DNA from: Amoeboradix gromovi
Taxonomy: Eukaryota > Sanchytriomycota > Sanchytriomycetes > Sanchytriales > Sanchytriaceae
Direction of reading: 5' to 3'
NCBI GenBank assembly: GCA_018985225.1
Contig: JADGIF010000126.1
Span: 1-18,581, forward strand
DNA: 18,581 nucleotides
Made by a program: the position numbers and the translations under genes. The notes under the pieces are model-generated. The model had not been told where the DNA came from, did no database searches, and worked only from the letters and a program-made list of their open reading frames with translations. Shown here one piece after another: positions 8,599-16,655 of this stretch (the first letter of the stretch is position 1; every line of letters begins with the position of its first letter).

Positions 8599-9060
8599 AT
8601 GCTTCTCTTCAAGGTATTACTAGCTGTTGCAATTTACCCAACAGGAAACGAAGAAATTTCTAAAATTGGGGTACAAATTACTATAGGATCTCAGTTAGCA
8701 GAAAAGTTGAAGAATGATTGCTCGACATACCTGTACGGATACTCTGAGCCTTCTTCAGATCAAAACTCGAAAACAATTTACTTTGCTAAGAAAATGGAGT
8801 TGACTTATCAAGACGGAGAGGATATAACTTTTACGCTAATACTTCCTTTGGGAACTCAAAATATTACTCTTGATATATTGAATAATGGACATGAGTACTT
8901 TGTCTCGAGTAAACCAACCCATTCAGTTTATCAAGAAAGTGTAGTTTTTACACTCGCGGATATGAAAACAGAGGACTGCAAAAAACCTAGTGAGAGAGAA
9001 AAAGAGTTACAAAATAGAGTTACTAAGAGAAGCGAGATATTCGTTGTTGAGGAGGCTTAG
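8599..9060 (+). CDS. Small secreted protein, C-S-x-Y-L-Y-G-Y-S family, member 1
   Basis: 153 residues from ATG 8599; an upstream in-frame GTG at 8578 is not credible as a eukaryotic start. A short signal peptide (M-L-L-F-K-V-L-L-A-V-A-I-Y) precedes a predicted beta-rich domain: V-Q-I-T-I (25-29), C-S-T-Y-L-Y-G-Y-S (41-49), T-I-Y-F-A-K-K (59-65), D-I-T-F-T-L-I-L-P (75-83) and I-T-L-D-I-L-N (89-95). A charged helical tail follows (P-S-E-R-E-K-E-L-Q-N-R). The 10709 gene repeats these blocks in the same order and spacing, so the two are paralogues. Two Cys (41 and 127) could pair. No membrane anchor is seen after the signal peptide. I do not recognise the family; host-facing secretion is possible but unproven. 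Confidence 0.82.
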   Translation: MLLFKVLLAVAIYPTGNEEISKIGVQITIGSQLAEKLKNDCSTYLYGYSEPSSDQNSKTIYFAKKMELTYQDGEDITFTLILPLGTQNITLDILNNGHEYFVSSKPTHSVYQESVVFTLADMKTEDCKKPSEREKELQNRVTKRSEIFVVEEA

Positions 9061-9713
9061 TTTTAATAAATTAATTTGATCTTCAGTCATCAGAAAAGTC
9101 TTGGGTTTCAAATAAATCAAGAATTCCCAAAGAGAAATGTTAGTTCTACAATTGCTTTAGTTGTTCGCGATTCTAGTATTCTGAGGTGGCACTACTCTTT
9201 TCATCATGTAGCAATTACGTTGACAACTGTACTAAAAATGTTTGTTTACTTCTCTATTTCTGAGATAATTGAATAAAAAGTTGATCATTGAATGAGAGAA
9301 GAGACAGATGTCCGAGTTAATATACACGTAAGCTTATATTAATCTGGACTAACCTGACTACTAGGGTAATTTGACTCAAGCACTGTAAAGTTAATAAATT
9401 AATTTATTTTAAACTGAACTAAATTGTCATTAAGACAAATCTTCTTACTCTGCCAATTGAACTTCCTTCTTGAGTAAACTATGTCTTGCCATAATGTATT
9501 TTACAATCTTCTACAATTAATTTTTTGAAAATATAAATTTTCGTCCTTGACTATTCAAAATACTGCAAAAAAGCAGTTTCGAATTAGTGCAGCCGGAATA
9601 ATCCCACATAGAATAGATTACTCGAAGGTCACTGACCTCAGTCTGGGATTGGGATTAATCCAAATTTAGATGTTTCGTGTTGTTTGTTTTATGAGTTGAG
9701 CTCTTCTGAAGTA
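9061..9713. other. AT-rich intergenic stretch without a supported gene
   Basis: About 650 bp with no convincing coding. A perfect 8-bp inverted repeat with a 10-base loop lies at 9317-9342 (TTAATATA and its complement). A 16-base palindrome AATAAATTAATTTATT lies at about 9394-9409. A 66-codon frame opening at a TTG (9076-9276) has no start codon or recognisable domain and is not called. No tRNA or other structured RNA gene is evident. Confidence 0.6.
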
Positions 9714-10137
9714 TGAATATTAACAAGAAACTATCTTCTTTTTGTATGCTCCTGGTAGTGTGTAAATTTTTTATTATTGGAACAAACGATCTACGCAAGC
9801 CTTAAGGCTCTTAAGGAAATTCTAAATCAGAAATTATTTTTGCACTCCGAAGGAAAGAATTTACACCTTTCACTCTAGAATACAATATTTCTAAATTTCA
9901 TTGTAGCTTTAATGGAAACTGATAGCAAGACTACAAACGCACTTTCTCAAAGTGTCCTTGAATATGTCAGTTACTATGATGTGGCTAAGAAAAAAGATAT
10001 GAGTCGTGTTAAAGCAACTTTGAAGCTGCTGAATATGTGCTAAGCAACGGCGATAGACAAATTTGGCAGGAGAGAAATGAAGGCAAACTACCTGCTTACG
10101 CTCTATGCACTTGGGACACCAAATATAAAAACTAAAC
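9714..10137 (+). pseudogene. Decayed secreted-protein gene
   Basis: ATG 9714 opens a frame with a good signal peptide, M-N-I-N-K-K-L-S-S-F-C-M-L-L-V-V-C-K-F-F, which stops after 30 codons at TAA. Coding-like fragments follow in shifted frames: one containing F-T-P-F-T-L-E-Y-N-I-S-K-F-H-C, one at about 9912-10042 (M-E-T-D-S-K-T-T-N-A-L-S onward, 42 codons), and one containing A-A-E-Y-V-L-S-N-G-D-R-Q-I-W-Q-E-R-N. The last frame runs into the left end of the TIR element at 10106. I read this as one broken secreted gene truncated by, or fused to, a transposon insertion. The fragments do not clearly match any other gene here, so the joining of pieces is inference. Confidence 0.4.
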
Positions 10138-10167
10138 TAACTCGTTTTTAAAGGTGCACTATACGGA

Positions 10168-10235
10168 GGAAATCATTAATGAAAGATCTTCTGTTATACA
10201 AAGATTCTTTCATTGATTGTATTCCTCTTTTCAAA
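10168..10235. repeat. Imperfect inverted repeat (hairpin) inside the TIR element
   Basis: The left arm, about 22 bases from GGAGGAAATCATTAATGAAA, pairs with the right arm, whose complement reads GAGGAATACAATCAATGAAA. The loop is about 18 bases. The related repeat at 17206-17261 keeps the same hairpin although its arms and loop have diverged, so pairing rather than exact sequence seems retained. Confidence 0.55.
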
Positions 10236-10375
10236 ATAAAACTAGAAGACCCTGCATCTCGTTCAGATATGAGGTCTTTGAGCGTCTAAGCAAAAGGTGC
10301 ATTTTCTTAGACGGTACTCTTTTCTAGAGTCATTTTGTAATGTTATACTACCATCATTACTCTTATCTATTCTAG

Positions 10376-10414
10376 TATTATGAATTAGTACTATGAATTA
10401 GTACTATGAATCAG
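10376..10414 (+). repeat. Tandem repeat, 3 x 13 bp
   Basis: Three head-to-tail 13-mers: TATTATGAATTAG, TACTATGAATTAG, TACTATGAATCAG. Each differs from the next by one base. It lies in the interior of the TIR element. Confidence 0.8.
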
Positions 10415-10708
10415 AGGTTTATTTGAAATAGAGACTGGATGAAAGAGTAAGAGAATAGCGGTACAGAATAATTATTTTCCTTTTATACTCGTCAACTCCG
10501 CAACTAGCTGAATGTCCACTCGCCTCTTAAATCCATAAAACTAATAAAGCTGAAATAATGTTGAAGTTGTTATAGAAAGTTAGTCCAGTTTTTATATTTG
10601 ATGTCCTACTTGCTAAATGAACAGTGTGTCCCTATTGGAACAATAGGTATGAGCCAATCAACTCAAAATACTACCAGTTTTTAATTAATCCGGCCTCAAA
10701 AGGGCGAA

Positions 10709-11155
10709 ATGAATTCAATATTTCTTACTATGGTTTTTTCTGTTGTCCAGCAGAAATCTGTCCTGAGAGTTACATTGAATCCAGAAATGCATAAGTACCT
10801 GACAGAAGGATGTAGTGCGTATTTGTATGGCTATTCAAAAAGCAGCAATAGCAAGACATCGAATGAAACCATTTATTTTTCAACAAAATTGAATTCAAAA
10901 ACTTCTCAAACATTCTCTATATTAGTGCCATACCATGCAAACAACCTTACTGTGGAAGCCATAAACGTCAAATCAAAAATGCGTTACTTAGCGTCTAAAG
11001 TACCAAGTACAACCGCATACATGGACATGGTTGAGTTATCTGATACCAAATCATGGTCTTATGAGCCTTTCGAATCTGAAAAAAGAATAAAAGAATTCGA
11101 AGAACGAATTATAAGAAACAAGAAGACTTTCAATATAACTATATCCAATAAATGA
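10709..11155 (+). CDS. Small secreted protein, C-S-x-Y-L-Y-G-Y-S family, member 2
   Basis: 148 residues from ATG 10709, stop TGA. Paralogue of the 8599 gene, sharing blocks in order: V-L-R-V-T-L (18-23), G-C-S-A-Y-L-Y-G-Y-S (34-43), T-I-Y-F-S-T-K-L (54-61), T-F-S-I-L-V-P (68-74), N-L-T-V-E-A-I-N (79-86) and a charged tail with E-K-R-I-K-E-F-E-E-R. The N-terminus (M-N-S-I-F-L-T-M-V-F-S-V-V) is a short but plausible signal peptide. It has only one Cys, so the second Cys of member 1 is not conserved. It lies 96 bp beyond the TIR element and 171 bp before the ATG of the large membrane protein, on the same strand. The function is unknown; the clustering suggests local duplication. Confidence 0.8.
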   Translation: MNSIFLTMVFSVVQQKSVLRVTLNPEMHKYLTEGCSAYLYGYSKSSNSKTSNETIYFSTKLNSKTSQTFSILVPYHANNLTVEAINVKSKMRYLASKVPSTTAYMDMVELSDTKSWSYEPFESEKRIKEFEERIIRNKKTFNITISNK

Positions 11156-11326
11156 AAAAATGTATGTAGCAACGTCACTTCATATTTCTTTCAAAATAAC
11201 TATTACTATACAATGCACAGAGACGGCTTATTAGAGAAGAAATGATAGCAGAACCCTGTTTGTGCCACCTTGTATCAGTCACGATGGATTTTTAAAAATC
11301 GAGTTTCTGTGTCAAAAAGAAGGAGA

Positions 11327-13477
11327 ATGATTTTCACAATCTTAGTATTGGGTAAGTTAACAACAATGGTAGAATTCATAGAGCATTACCACAACAAAGC
11401 ACAACCAAGTTACGAGGTCAAGATAATTTACGACAAATTTTTCCCAATATGTGACATATCAAGCAACCAAATAGATCGTGTTTATCATTTTGATCAAGAA
11501 GTAAAACTGCCTGCTACATTGAACACTAATCCTATGGGCCGTTTAACACTAATTGTACCTGTAACTGAGTTTAAAGGTATTGAGTTGAATTTTGCTGTAA
11601 ATAATTTTGAATATTCAGTTGCTCTGTACTTATCCCTGATCCAAAGAATCCAATCTTCTGATTTCTTTGATTCAAGCGTTCAAAAAAGGCTTAATGCTCT
11701 GTTCAGCCCATTACTGGACATGAAGCATCACAAAATAGAGGCGAGTGATTTAGTTCACGGAAATCCGCTTATCTCTGCCTCACACTTAAAACACATTAAT
11801 GCTGGCAAGTTGCACGATCGTAAATCAGGAAATTCTGTTCATGTTAAAAGAGACAACATAGATGTTCTCGGCAAAATTGGGTATAATGCGCGTAGGGCGT
11901 TTAATGTTTTCTTCCAAGTGTTGTCCTCTATGGGTGTTTTAGTTTTTAATTTCTTTCAAGGGATTATGGCTCTACGAAGATGGGATCTGGTCTTAAGTAC
12001 CCAAAAACTAATAAATAAATACCATGATGGCACTGTTCCCATAATGAAGCAGGGCACACTGGCAATGAGACCCCAGTTTCTTGATTTAGTCAATAATTGG
12101 AGAGCCAATTCCAGTGCTTCCTTTCTAGAAAAAATAAAAAACAAGGATGTTAATAGCCATGAAGACATATACAAGAAATGGGAACAGCGCGATGTTGGCA
12201 GTATGACTTTAGAGGATTTGACTTTTCACCATATTCACAATGTCACAGCGCCATCCTCTACACATTCGATGATTGAGGAGCATGCCAAACTGCTTAATAA
12301 TGTAGCCACAAAACTGTACGCTGTTGCCACTCCCGATGTTGTCTTGAAGATGAAACAAATAGAGTTAAACACTGGTGCTAACTGGTATGACTCTGCAGTT
12401 GTAAACCTGCTAAAAACTGCTTACGGTTTATTTGACGTAGCACTTCAGGTGCTGCAATCCACATCAAATATAGTGTTTGACATTGTTACTCCAATTGTTG
12501 ATTTTATGCAAAAGTTAATATCAATCAAAATTGACATACCAGGTCTACAATCGTTTTTTTCGTCTATATCTAAGACTGATCTTACCATCATGAATCTTCT
12601 TACTTTAAATACTGCAATGTTTATGAACTGGAACTTGCAGATTTTTACAAAACAACCGTTTATTCTTTCTGTTCAAGAGATGGACATTCTAACATCTGAC
12701 ACCAATCCAATGAAATGGATGCTCAACTACTACAGCGACCATCGCACTGGCCCTTATACAAAAGAAAAAGAATTAAAACTTGGTCAACTGCTTGACTGGA
12801 TGCCACGTTGTCAAATGATGCATTTTCAATACGTAGGTATATTCTTCGGGGACTTGCAGGTATGGACTGATAGCATTTCTGTCATTAAACCCATAACCAA
12901 TCAATTCAGTTACTTGGATTTATTAGCATTCGCCATGAATTACATGTACTTAATACCATATTATCCTGTCGATTTTGTCACAGATCTGAGTCAGATTGAT
13001 GATAAAATAGCTCATCCAGATAAATATTGGTTTACCTGGTATTTGCATTGGTTTATCGAAGTTATAGCTGGTGCTATTCATTCTATGCACTCTGTATTCA
13101 AATGGACTAGTAGCATCCTCGGGTTGGGATACATTGGTGATACATACAACAATATTCGATTTATGATCAAATCCATAATAATTGGACTTCCTCAACTTGT
13201 AATTATAGCGTGGATAAGTAATAATGTGTGGGAAAACACAGATAGCAATGACGCAGATAGATTGGCCATAACAGTGGTAAACACAATGGCGTGGAGTGTG
13301 GATACAGCCAGTTACTTGTTCATGATGATATTAAGTAGAATGAGAGATGATTCCATTCTGATCAATGGTATGAGTGTTGGGTTAGTTAGTACACTTATAG
13401 ATGCAACAATGTTGGGATTATATCATTCAAGGTTGGGATTGATGATGATGAGTGGAAAATATGGCTTAATAGATTAG
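11327..13477 (+). CDS. Large multi-pass membrane protein with possible N-terminal secreted-family domain
   Basis: 716 residues from ATG 11327; an in-frame TTG at 11270 is discounted. A short hydrophobic start (M-I-F-T-I-L-V-L-G-K-L) may be a signal peptide. Residues ~31-100 resemble the small secreted family next door: V-K-I-I, a Cys, R-V-Y-H-F-D-Q-E-V-K-L, R-L-T-L-I-V-P and G-I-E-L-N-F-A-V-N-N-F-E-Y, with similar spacing except for a shorter Cys loop. Likely membrane segments lie at about 191-215, 530-547, 572-590, 614-632, 653-671 and 680-700. The ~300 residues between the first and second segments are amphipathic. I recognise no transporter or enzyme signature. It could be an exported or surface membrane protein that presents the N-terminal domain outside the membrane; this is inference. 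Ends in TAG, 197 bp from the convergent channel gene. Confidence 0.8.
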   Translation: MIFTILVLGKLTTMVEFIEHYHNKAQPSYEVKIIYDKFFPICDISSNQIDRVYHFDQEVKLPATLNTNPMGRLTLIVPVTEFKGIELNFAVNNFEYSVALYLSLIQRIQSSDFFDSSVQKRLNALFSPLLDMKHHKIEASDLVHGNPLISASHLKHINAGKLHDRKSGNSVHVKRDNIDVLGKIGYNARRAFNVFFQVLSSMGVLVFNFFQGIMALRRWDLVLSTQKLINKYHDGTVPIMKQGTLAMRPQFLDLVNNWRANSSASFLEKIKNKDVNSHEDIYKKWEQRDVGSMTLEDLTFHHIHNVTAPSSTHSMIEEHAKLLNNVATKLYAVATPDVVLKMKQIELNTGANWYDSAVVNLLKTAYGLFDVALQVLQSTSNIVFDIVTPIVDFMQKLISIKIDIPGLQSFFSSISKTDLTIMNLLTLNTAMFMNWNLQIFTKQPFILSVQEMDILTSDTNPMKWMLNYYSDHRTGPYTKEKELKLGQLLDWMPRCQMMHFQYVGIFFGDLQVWTDSISVIKPITNQFSYLDLLAFAMNYMYLIPYYPVDFVTDLSQIDDKIAHPDKYWFTWYLHWFIEVIAGAIHSMHSVFKWTSSILGLGYIGDTYNNIRFMIKSIIIGLPQLVIIAWISNNVWENTDSNDADRLAITVVNTMAWSVDTASYLFMMILSRMRDDSILINGMSVGLVSTLIDATMLGLYHSRLGLMMMSGKYGLID

Positions 13478-13513
13478 GTACCACATAAAGTGTATCAGTA
13501 AACAAATCTAGAA

Positions 13514-13540
13514 GATTTCTGCATAATTCTACAGAAAATC
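13514..13540. terminator. Small hairpin between convergent genes
   Basis: GATTTCTG and CAGAAAATC form an 8-bp stem with one bulge around a 10-base loop. It lies in the 197-bp gap where the membrane-protein and channel genes converge. A shared 3'-end role is possible, but nothing in the sequence proves it. Confidence 0.25.
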
Positions 13541-13674
13541 ATACGCCCACTTTAAACAAAAATTGAACTCCAGCGCAGAATAGCACGCGAAATCCCTTTA
13601 GTGAGGACTCAGAATGCTGCAGTACAAACCTTCATCGCAGTAAGATTGCTGTTTGGAATTTTAGTATAGTAAAA

Positions 13675-16404
13675 TCATTTATTAATCACTTTCACTGGTT
13701 CAAACACAAAAATGTAGTCATTAGGAGTTAAAATCAAATCCTTATCAGGGTTAGGTATAGTGCAGTAAAACTCTTTGCCTTTAACTTGTACTAGTTTGTA
13801 TATCCCAAATGCAATCTCGTTTCTATCCAAACACTGATTGAACGCGACTTTCCATCTCATGTTGTTCTTTAACTGCACGTGACTGCATTTTGCACTTTTC
13901 ATGTTAATCAGTCCTTTTAACATACTTAGTAGAAAGGGGTTGTAAAAAGACTGGCATAGCTGTACATCAATCATACTTCTGCTAAACGCATTGCCGCTCA
14001 TATAAGAAGAGGAGAACAAATATTCATCCATGTTTTCGTCAATCTCAGGTAACTCAACTTCCACTTCAGTAGTGAATGCACTGTTATTCATATCAAAGAA
14101 GTCTACACAGTACTTGGCAGTATTTTGTTTCATTTGCTGTACATTCAACACTGTAGTTATAGTGGTGGCATCTAAAGTGTAGTCGTTACTACTAACATTA
14201 GCACTAAGAACAATGATGTTAATTGCAGAATGGCAATTTGCCCTGGTTAAATCACGTTGAATCAAAGGCGATCCTTTTATCACGTAAACATCTTTGAATG
14301 CAGCCAGCTGACGATAGATAGAAGGATCACACATAACAGGACACAATATCACTACAGGATTGTTAGAATATGCCCTATATGGTTTTATAAAAATGGCCAA
14401 GCTGCGAGGAAATGAGTGCGAATTGCTACACAACAGAACATGATTAGTGATCGTTGGAGGCAACGCATTTTCTATCATGCTACCAGAGACACCTAGGTTG
14501 TTACAACTAGTATTTGATTGATCTAGAGGCTTAGAATCCGTGCTGTAAACGAAGTTGGATAAAGGAGAAACTGGACTCGGAACGCGACTAGTAGTTGTGC
14601 TGTTGCTTTCAATTTTAGGTATTTTTGATGCAAAGTCGCTACTGCTACTAATAACTATCAGTACATCTCCCTTTGTTAAAACGTAATCAACAGGACAAAT
14701 GAATGTTTGCATTTTGTTATTCTCAATTTTCTTACCAACAGCAAATACAACAGCATGGAACTTGTTGTAAATAACCTTGCAAGCGTCAATGAACAGGGTA
14801 TTCACCAAAAACAATGGGATCGGCACACAGTAAAACTCTTGGCTCAATCCGCGCGCATAGTTGGCAAAAATACGATTAGACTCTGTGTCTTCATCAAATT
14901 CACATTGAACCAGCTGCTGCTCCACCTTGTGGCTAATACTAGATGTTAAAATGTGGATTAGAGTCGTAAATCCAGGTGTTTTACAGTTTTGAGCCAAAAA
15001 TCCCAATTTCATTTCATCAATGCACAATATCTTATTACAAACAACTTCAAAGTGTGGCTTATTCTCTAGTACCAAGCATTGTGTTAGCAACGTACAGTTT
15101 GGGTTGGACTTGCTGATTGCAATGCATCGCATTAATCCCTCTGAATCGATTTCATTTGGACTGAACTGGGGGTTGTTTACTGACAGTATGAAGCAAGCAC
15201 TGGCGTGTTTAATTTTAGCCAGCTTCAAATCTTCAAAGTCAACAGACGATCCTTTGATATAAAACAACTTACTGCTAAACATAGGATCATTTAGCAGAGT
15301 TTTGACATCTTCATCTGGTTCATCAGGATATAAAATTACTGCGTTTGTCTTACTAGTCATGAAGCCATGATCGACGTGATAAAATTCATATAGAAATTCA
15401 ATTAAAGTCGTGCTGTTAAATGTCCCTGTGATAATAACATGCTTAGTATCTGGCTCTATTTGATACGGGAATGAATAACTAGACTTACTTCGTACTATGT
15501 CTATCAAATTGCTGACTTGGGGTGGTAAATAAAATATGCCAAATACTAAGATCGAGACTAATAAAAACTGAATGTACCAGGTGTTAACTTCTATTATGGT
15601 GGTGCTTAGTCCACTTGTACTGGACATTAAAGTGAAAAAGAAGGTTTCCCAAAAGGACTTGTCTTTCTGGACTAAATCATCATTAGCTTCACTTTGATCC
15701 TGTACATCAATAATGTGAAATATGTGAATATAACAACTAACTACCAGCAGCATAAGAGTGATTGTCATAGTTAATTTAATGACCTTGCGTGTAATTAAAG
15801 GAATATCAAATAAAGAGGTAGAAGAAGGAATCAAAAGTATGCTAAGTGACTGTTTTAGTCTAAACCAGCGAATTGGATAGAAAAATGCAATATAACGAGC
15901 ACCCAAATAAGAGAGTGTCCATTCAGGATCATCATGAATACTGCGCTTGATAAAGACACCAATAGGTGGCAAACAAGTTAGGATGGTAATTATACCGGGA
16001 ACAGTGTAAAAATACCTTAGATTCAGGCTGAATACAGCTCTGCTAAAGACAACAACAGCTAGTAGAATGCAAAGACTGGTATCCCATGCTTGCAGCTCAA
16101 ACGGAATGTACTCGCGACAAAATTTGTGATATCGAATCAAACCATTCGGGCACCAGTTGGGATTGTTATCATGCTCCTTGACGTAGATTAGATCTACATG
16201 GCTAACTAGAATAAGGTACATAATGCACAGTGCAGTATTAATCACTGCGTCCAACAAGTCCCAATACCTACCAAGCTTAGTGTTCTCAATAGCAAATGCA
16301 ATCTTAGTCATTTGAGAATGGTATTGGTCAAGTTCATGGTCAAAGCCATCCGGTAGTTCATCAATTCCTTCATTGTTCAATAATGGCACAGATTCGGAAG
16401 TCAT
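13675..16404 (-). CDS. BK (Slo)-type channel with tandem RCK domains and an atypical pore
   Basis: 909 residues from ATG 16404; a TTG 66 bases upstream is discounted. The order is that of Slo/BK channels. S1-S3 lie at ~48-70, 108-128 and 131-151. S4 (~168-192) carries R170, R179, R182 and K184. S5 is at ~206-230, a pore loop opens with F-W-E-T at 251, and S6 is at ~276-300. RCK1 runs ~320-510, with I-K-H-A-S-A-C-F-I-L-S and D-E-M-K-L-G-F-L-A-Q-N-C as in Slo. A Ser/Pro linker is at ~596-650. RCK2 runs ~653-905 (N-H-V-L-L-C; I-K-G-S-P-L-I-Q-R-D-L; L-S-A-N). An acidic run E-I-D-E-N-M-D-E (787-794) sits where BK has its calcium bowl. No extra S0 helix is obvious. The filter is T-S-G-L-S-T (263-268) instead of T-V-G-Y-G-D, so ion selectivity is uncertain. 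The fold call is firm. Confidence 0.9.
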   Translation of the reverse strand: MTSESVPLLNNEGIDELPDGFDHELDQYHSQMTKIAFAIENTKLGRYWDLLDAVINTALCIMYLILVSHVDLIYVKEHDNNPNWCPNGLIRYHKFCREYIPFELQAWDTSLCILLAVVVFSRAVFSLNLRYFYTVPGIITILTCLPPIGVFIKRSIHDDPEWTLSYLGARYIAFFYPIRWFRLKQSLSILLIPSSTSLFDIPLITRKVIKLTMTITLMLLVVSCYIHIFHIIDVQDQSEANDDLVQKDKSFWETFFFTLMSSTSGLSTTIIEVNTWYIQFLLVSILVFGIFYLPPQVSNLIDIVRSKSSYSFPYQIEPDTKHVIITGTFNSTTLIEFLYEFYHVDHGFMTSKTNAVILYPDEPDEDVKTLLNDPMFSSKLFYIKGSSVDFEDLKLAKIKHASACFILSVNNPQFSPNEIDSEGLMRCIAISKSNPNCTLLTQCLVLENKPHFEVVCNKILCIDEMKLGFLAQNCKTPGFTTLIHILTSSISHKVEQQLVQCEFDEDTESNRIFANYARGLSQEFYCVPIPLFLVNTLFIDACKVIYNKFHAVVFAVGKKIENNKMQTFICPVDYVLTKGDVLIVISSSSDFASKIPKIESNSTTTSRVPSPVSPLSNFVYSTDSKPLDQSNTSCNNLGVSGSMIENALPPTITNHVLLCSNSHSFPRSLAIFIKPYRAYSNNPVVILCPVMCDPSIYRQLAAFKDVYVIKGSPLIQRDLTRANCHSAINIIVLSANVSSNDYTLDATTITTVLNVQQMKQNTAKYCVDFFDMNNSAFTTEVEVELPEIDENMDEYLFSSSYMSGNAFSRSMIDVQLCQSFYNPFLLSMLKGLINMKSAKCSHVQLKNNMRWKVAFNQCLDRNEIAFGIYKLVQVKGKEFYCTIPNPDKDLILTPNDYIFVFEPVKVINK

Positions 16405-16655
16405 AGATGAAATTAATAGGGGTAAATAAATATTATAATCAGTTTTAACGATATTGTCGATTGAGATCAAATCATACGCTAGTTGAAGGCTTGCAAAGTT
16501 GCTCCAATTAATCTAAGTAATAAGAGCTACATGTGAGTTTCACGGTTACATTCCCTAACTAGTCAATATAACTTTATTCGTATTCCCATTATTCTGAAAA
16601 GATTGCTCTATTTCTAAATACGCCAAAGGGTAAAGTACAACTACAGCGAATCAAC

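Larger units (their letters stand above)
10106..10613. mobile_element. Non-autonomous TIR (MITE-like) element
   Basis: About 508 bp bounded by imperfect terminal inverted repeats. The left TIR is 10107-10142 (GCACTTGGGACACCAAATAT, then AAAAACTAAACTAACT). The right TIR is 10578-10613, whose complement begins GCAAGTAGGACATCAAATAT and matches the left at 30 of 36 positions. TA dinucleotides flank both ends (10104-10105 and 10614-10615), offset by one base, as expected for a Tc1/mariner-type TA target. No transposase is encoded inside. The interior holds a hairpin (10168-10235), a second short hairpin (10283-10311, arms GTCTAAG/CTTAGAC) and a 13-bp tandem repeat. A related end lies at 17148. The superfamily is inferred from TA flanks only. 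Confidence 0.6.

Noticed and set aside
9076-9276. 66-codon frame as a small gene
   Set aside because: It opens only at TTG, has no ATG near the start and shows no domain or family match.
10376-10414. Three 13-bp units as a CRISPR-like array
   Set aside because: The units are directly contiguous with no spacers, so it is a simple tandem repeat.
15601-15618. Channel as a Trk/Ktr/HKT transporter because of S-G-L-S-T
   Set aside because: The protein has a single pore loop, an S4 with basic residues and RCK1/RCK2 in Slo order; Trk-type proteins have four pore loops in one chain.
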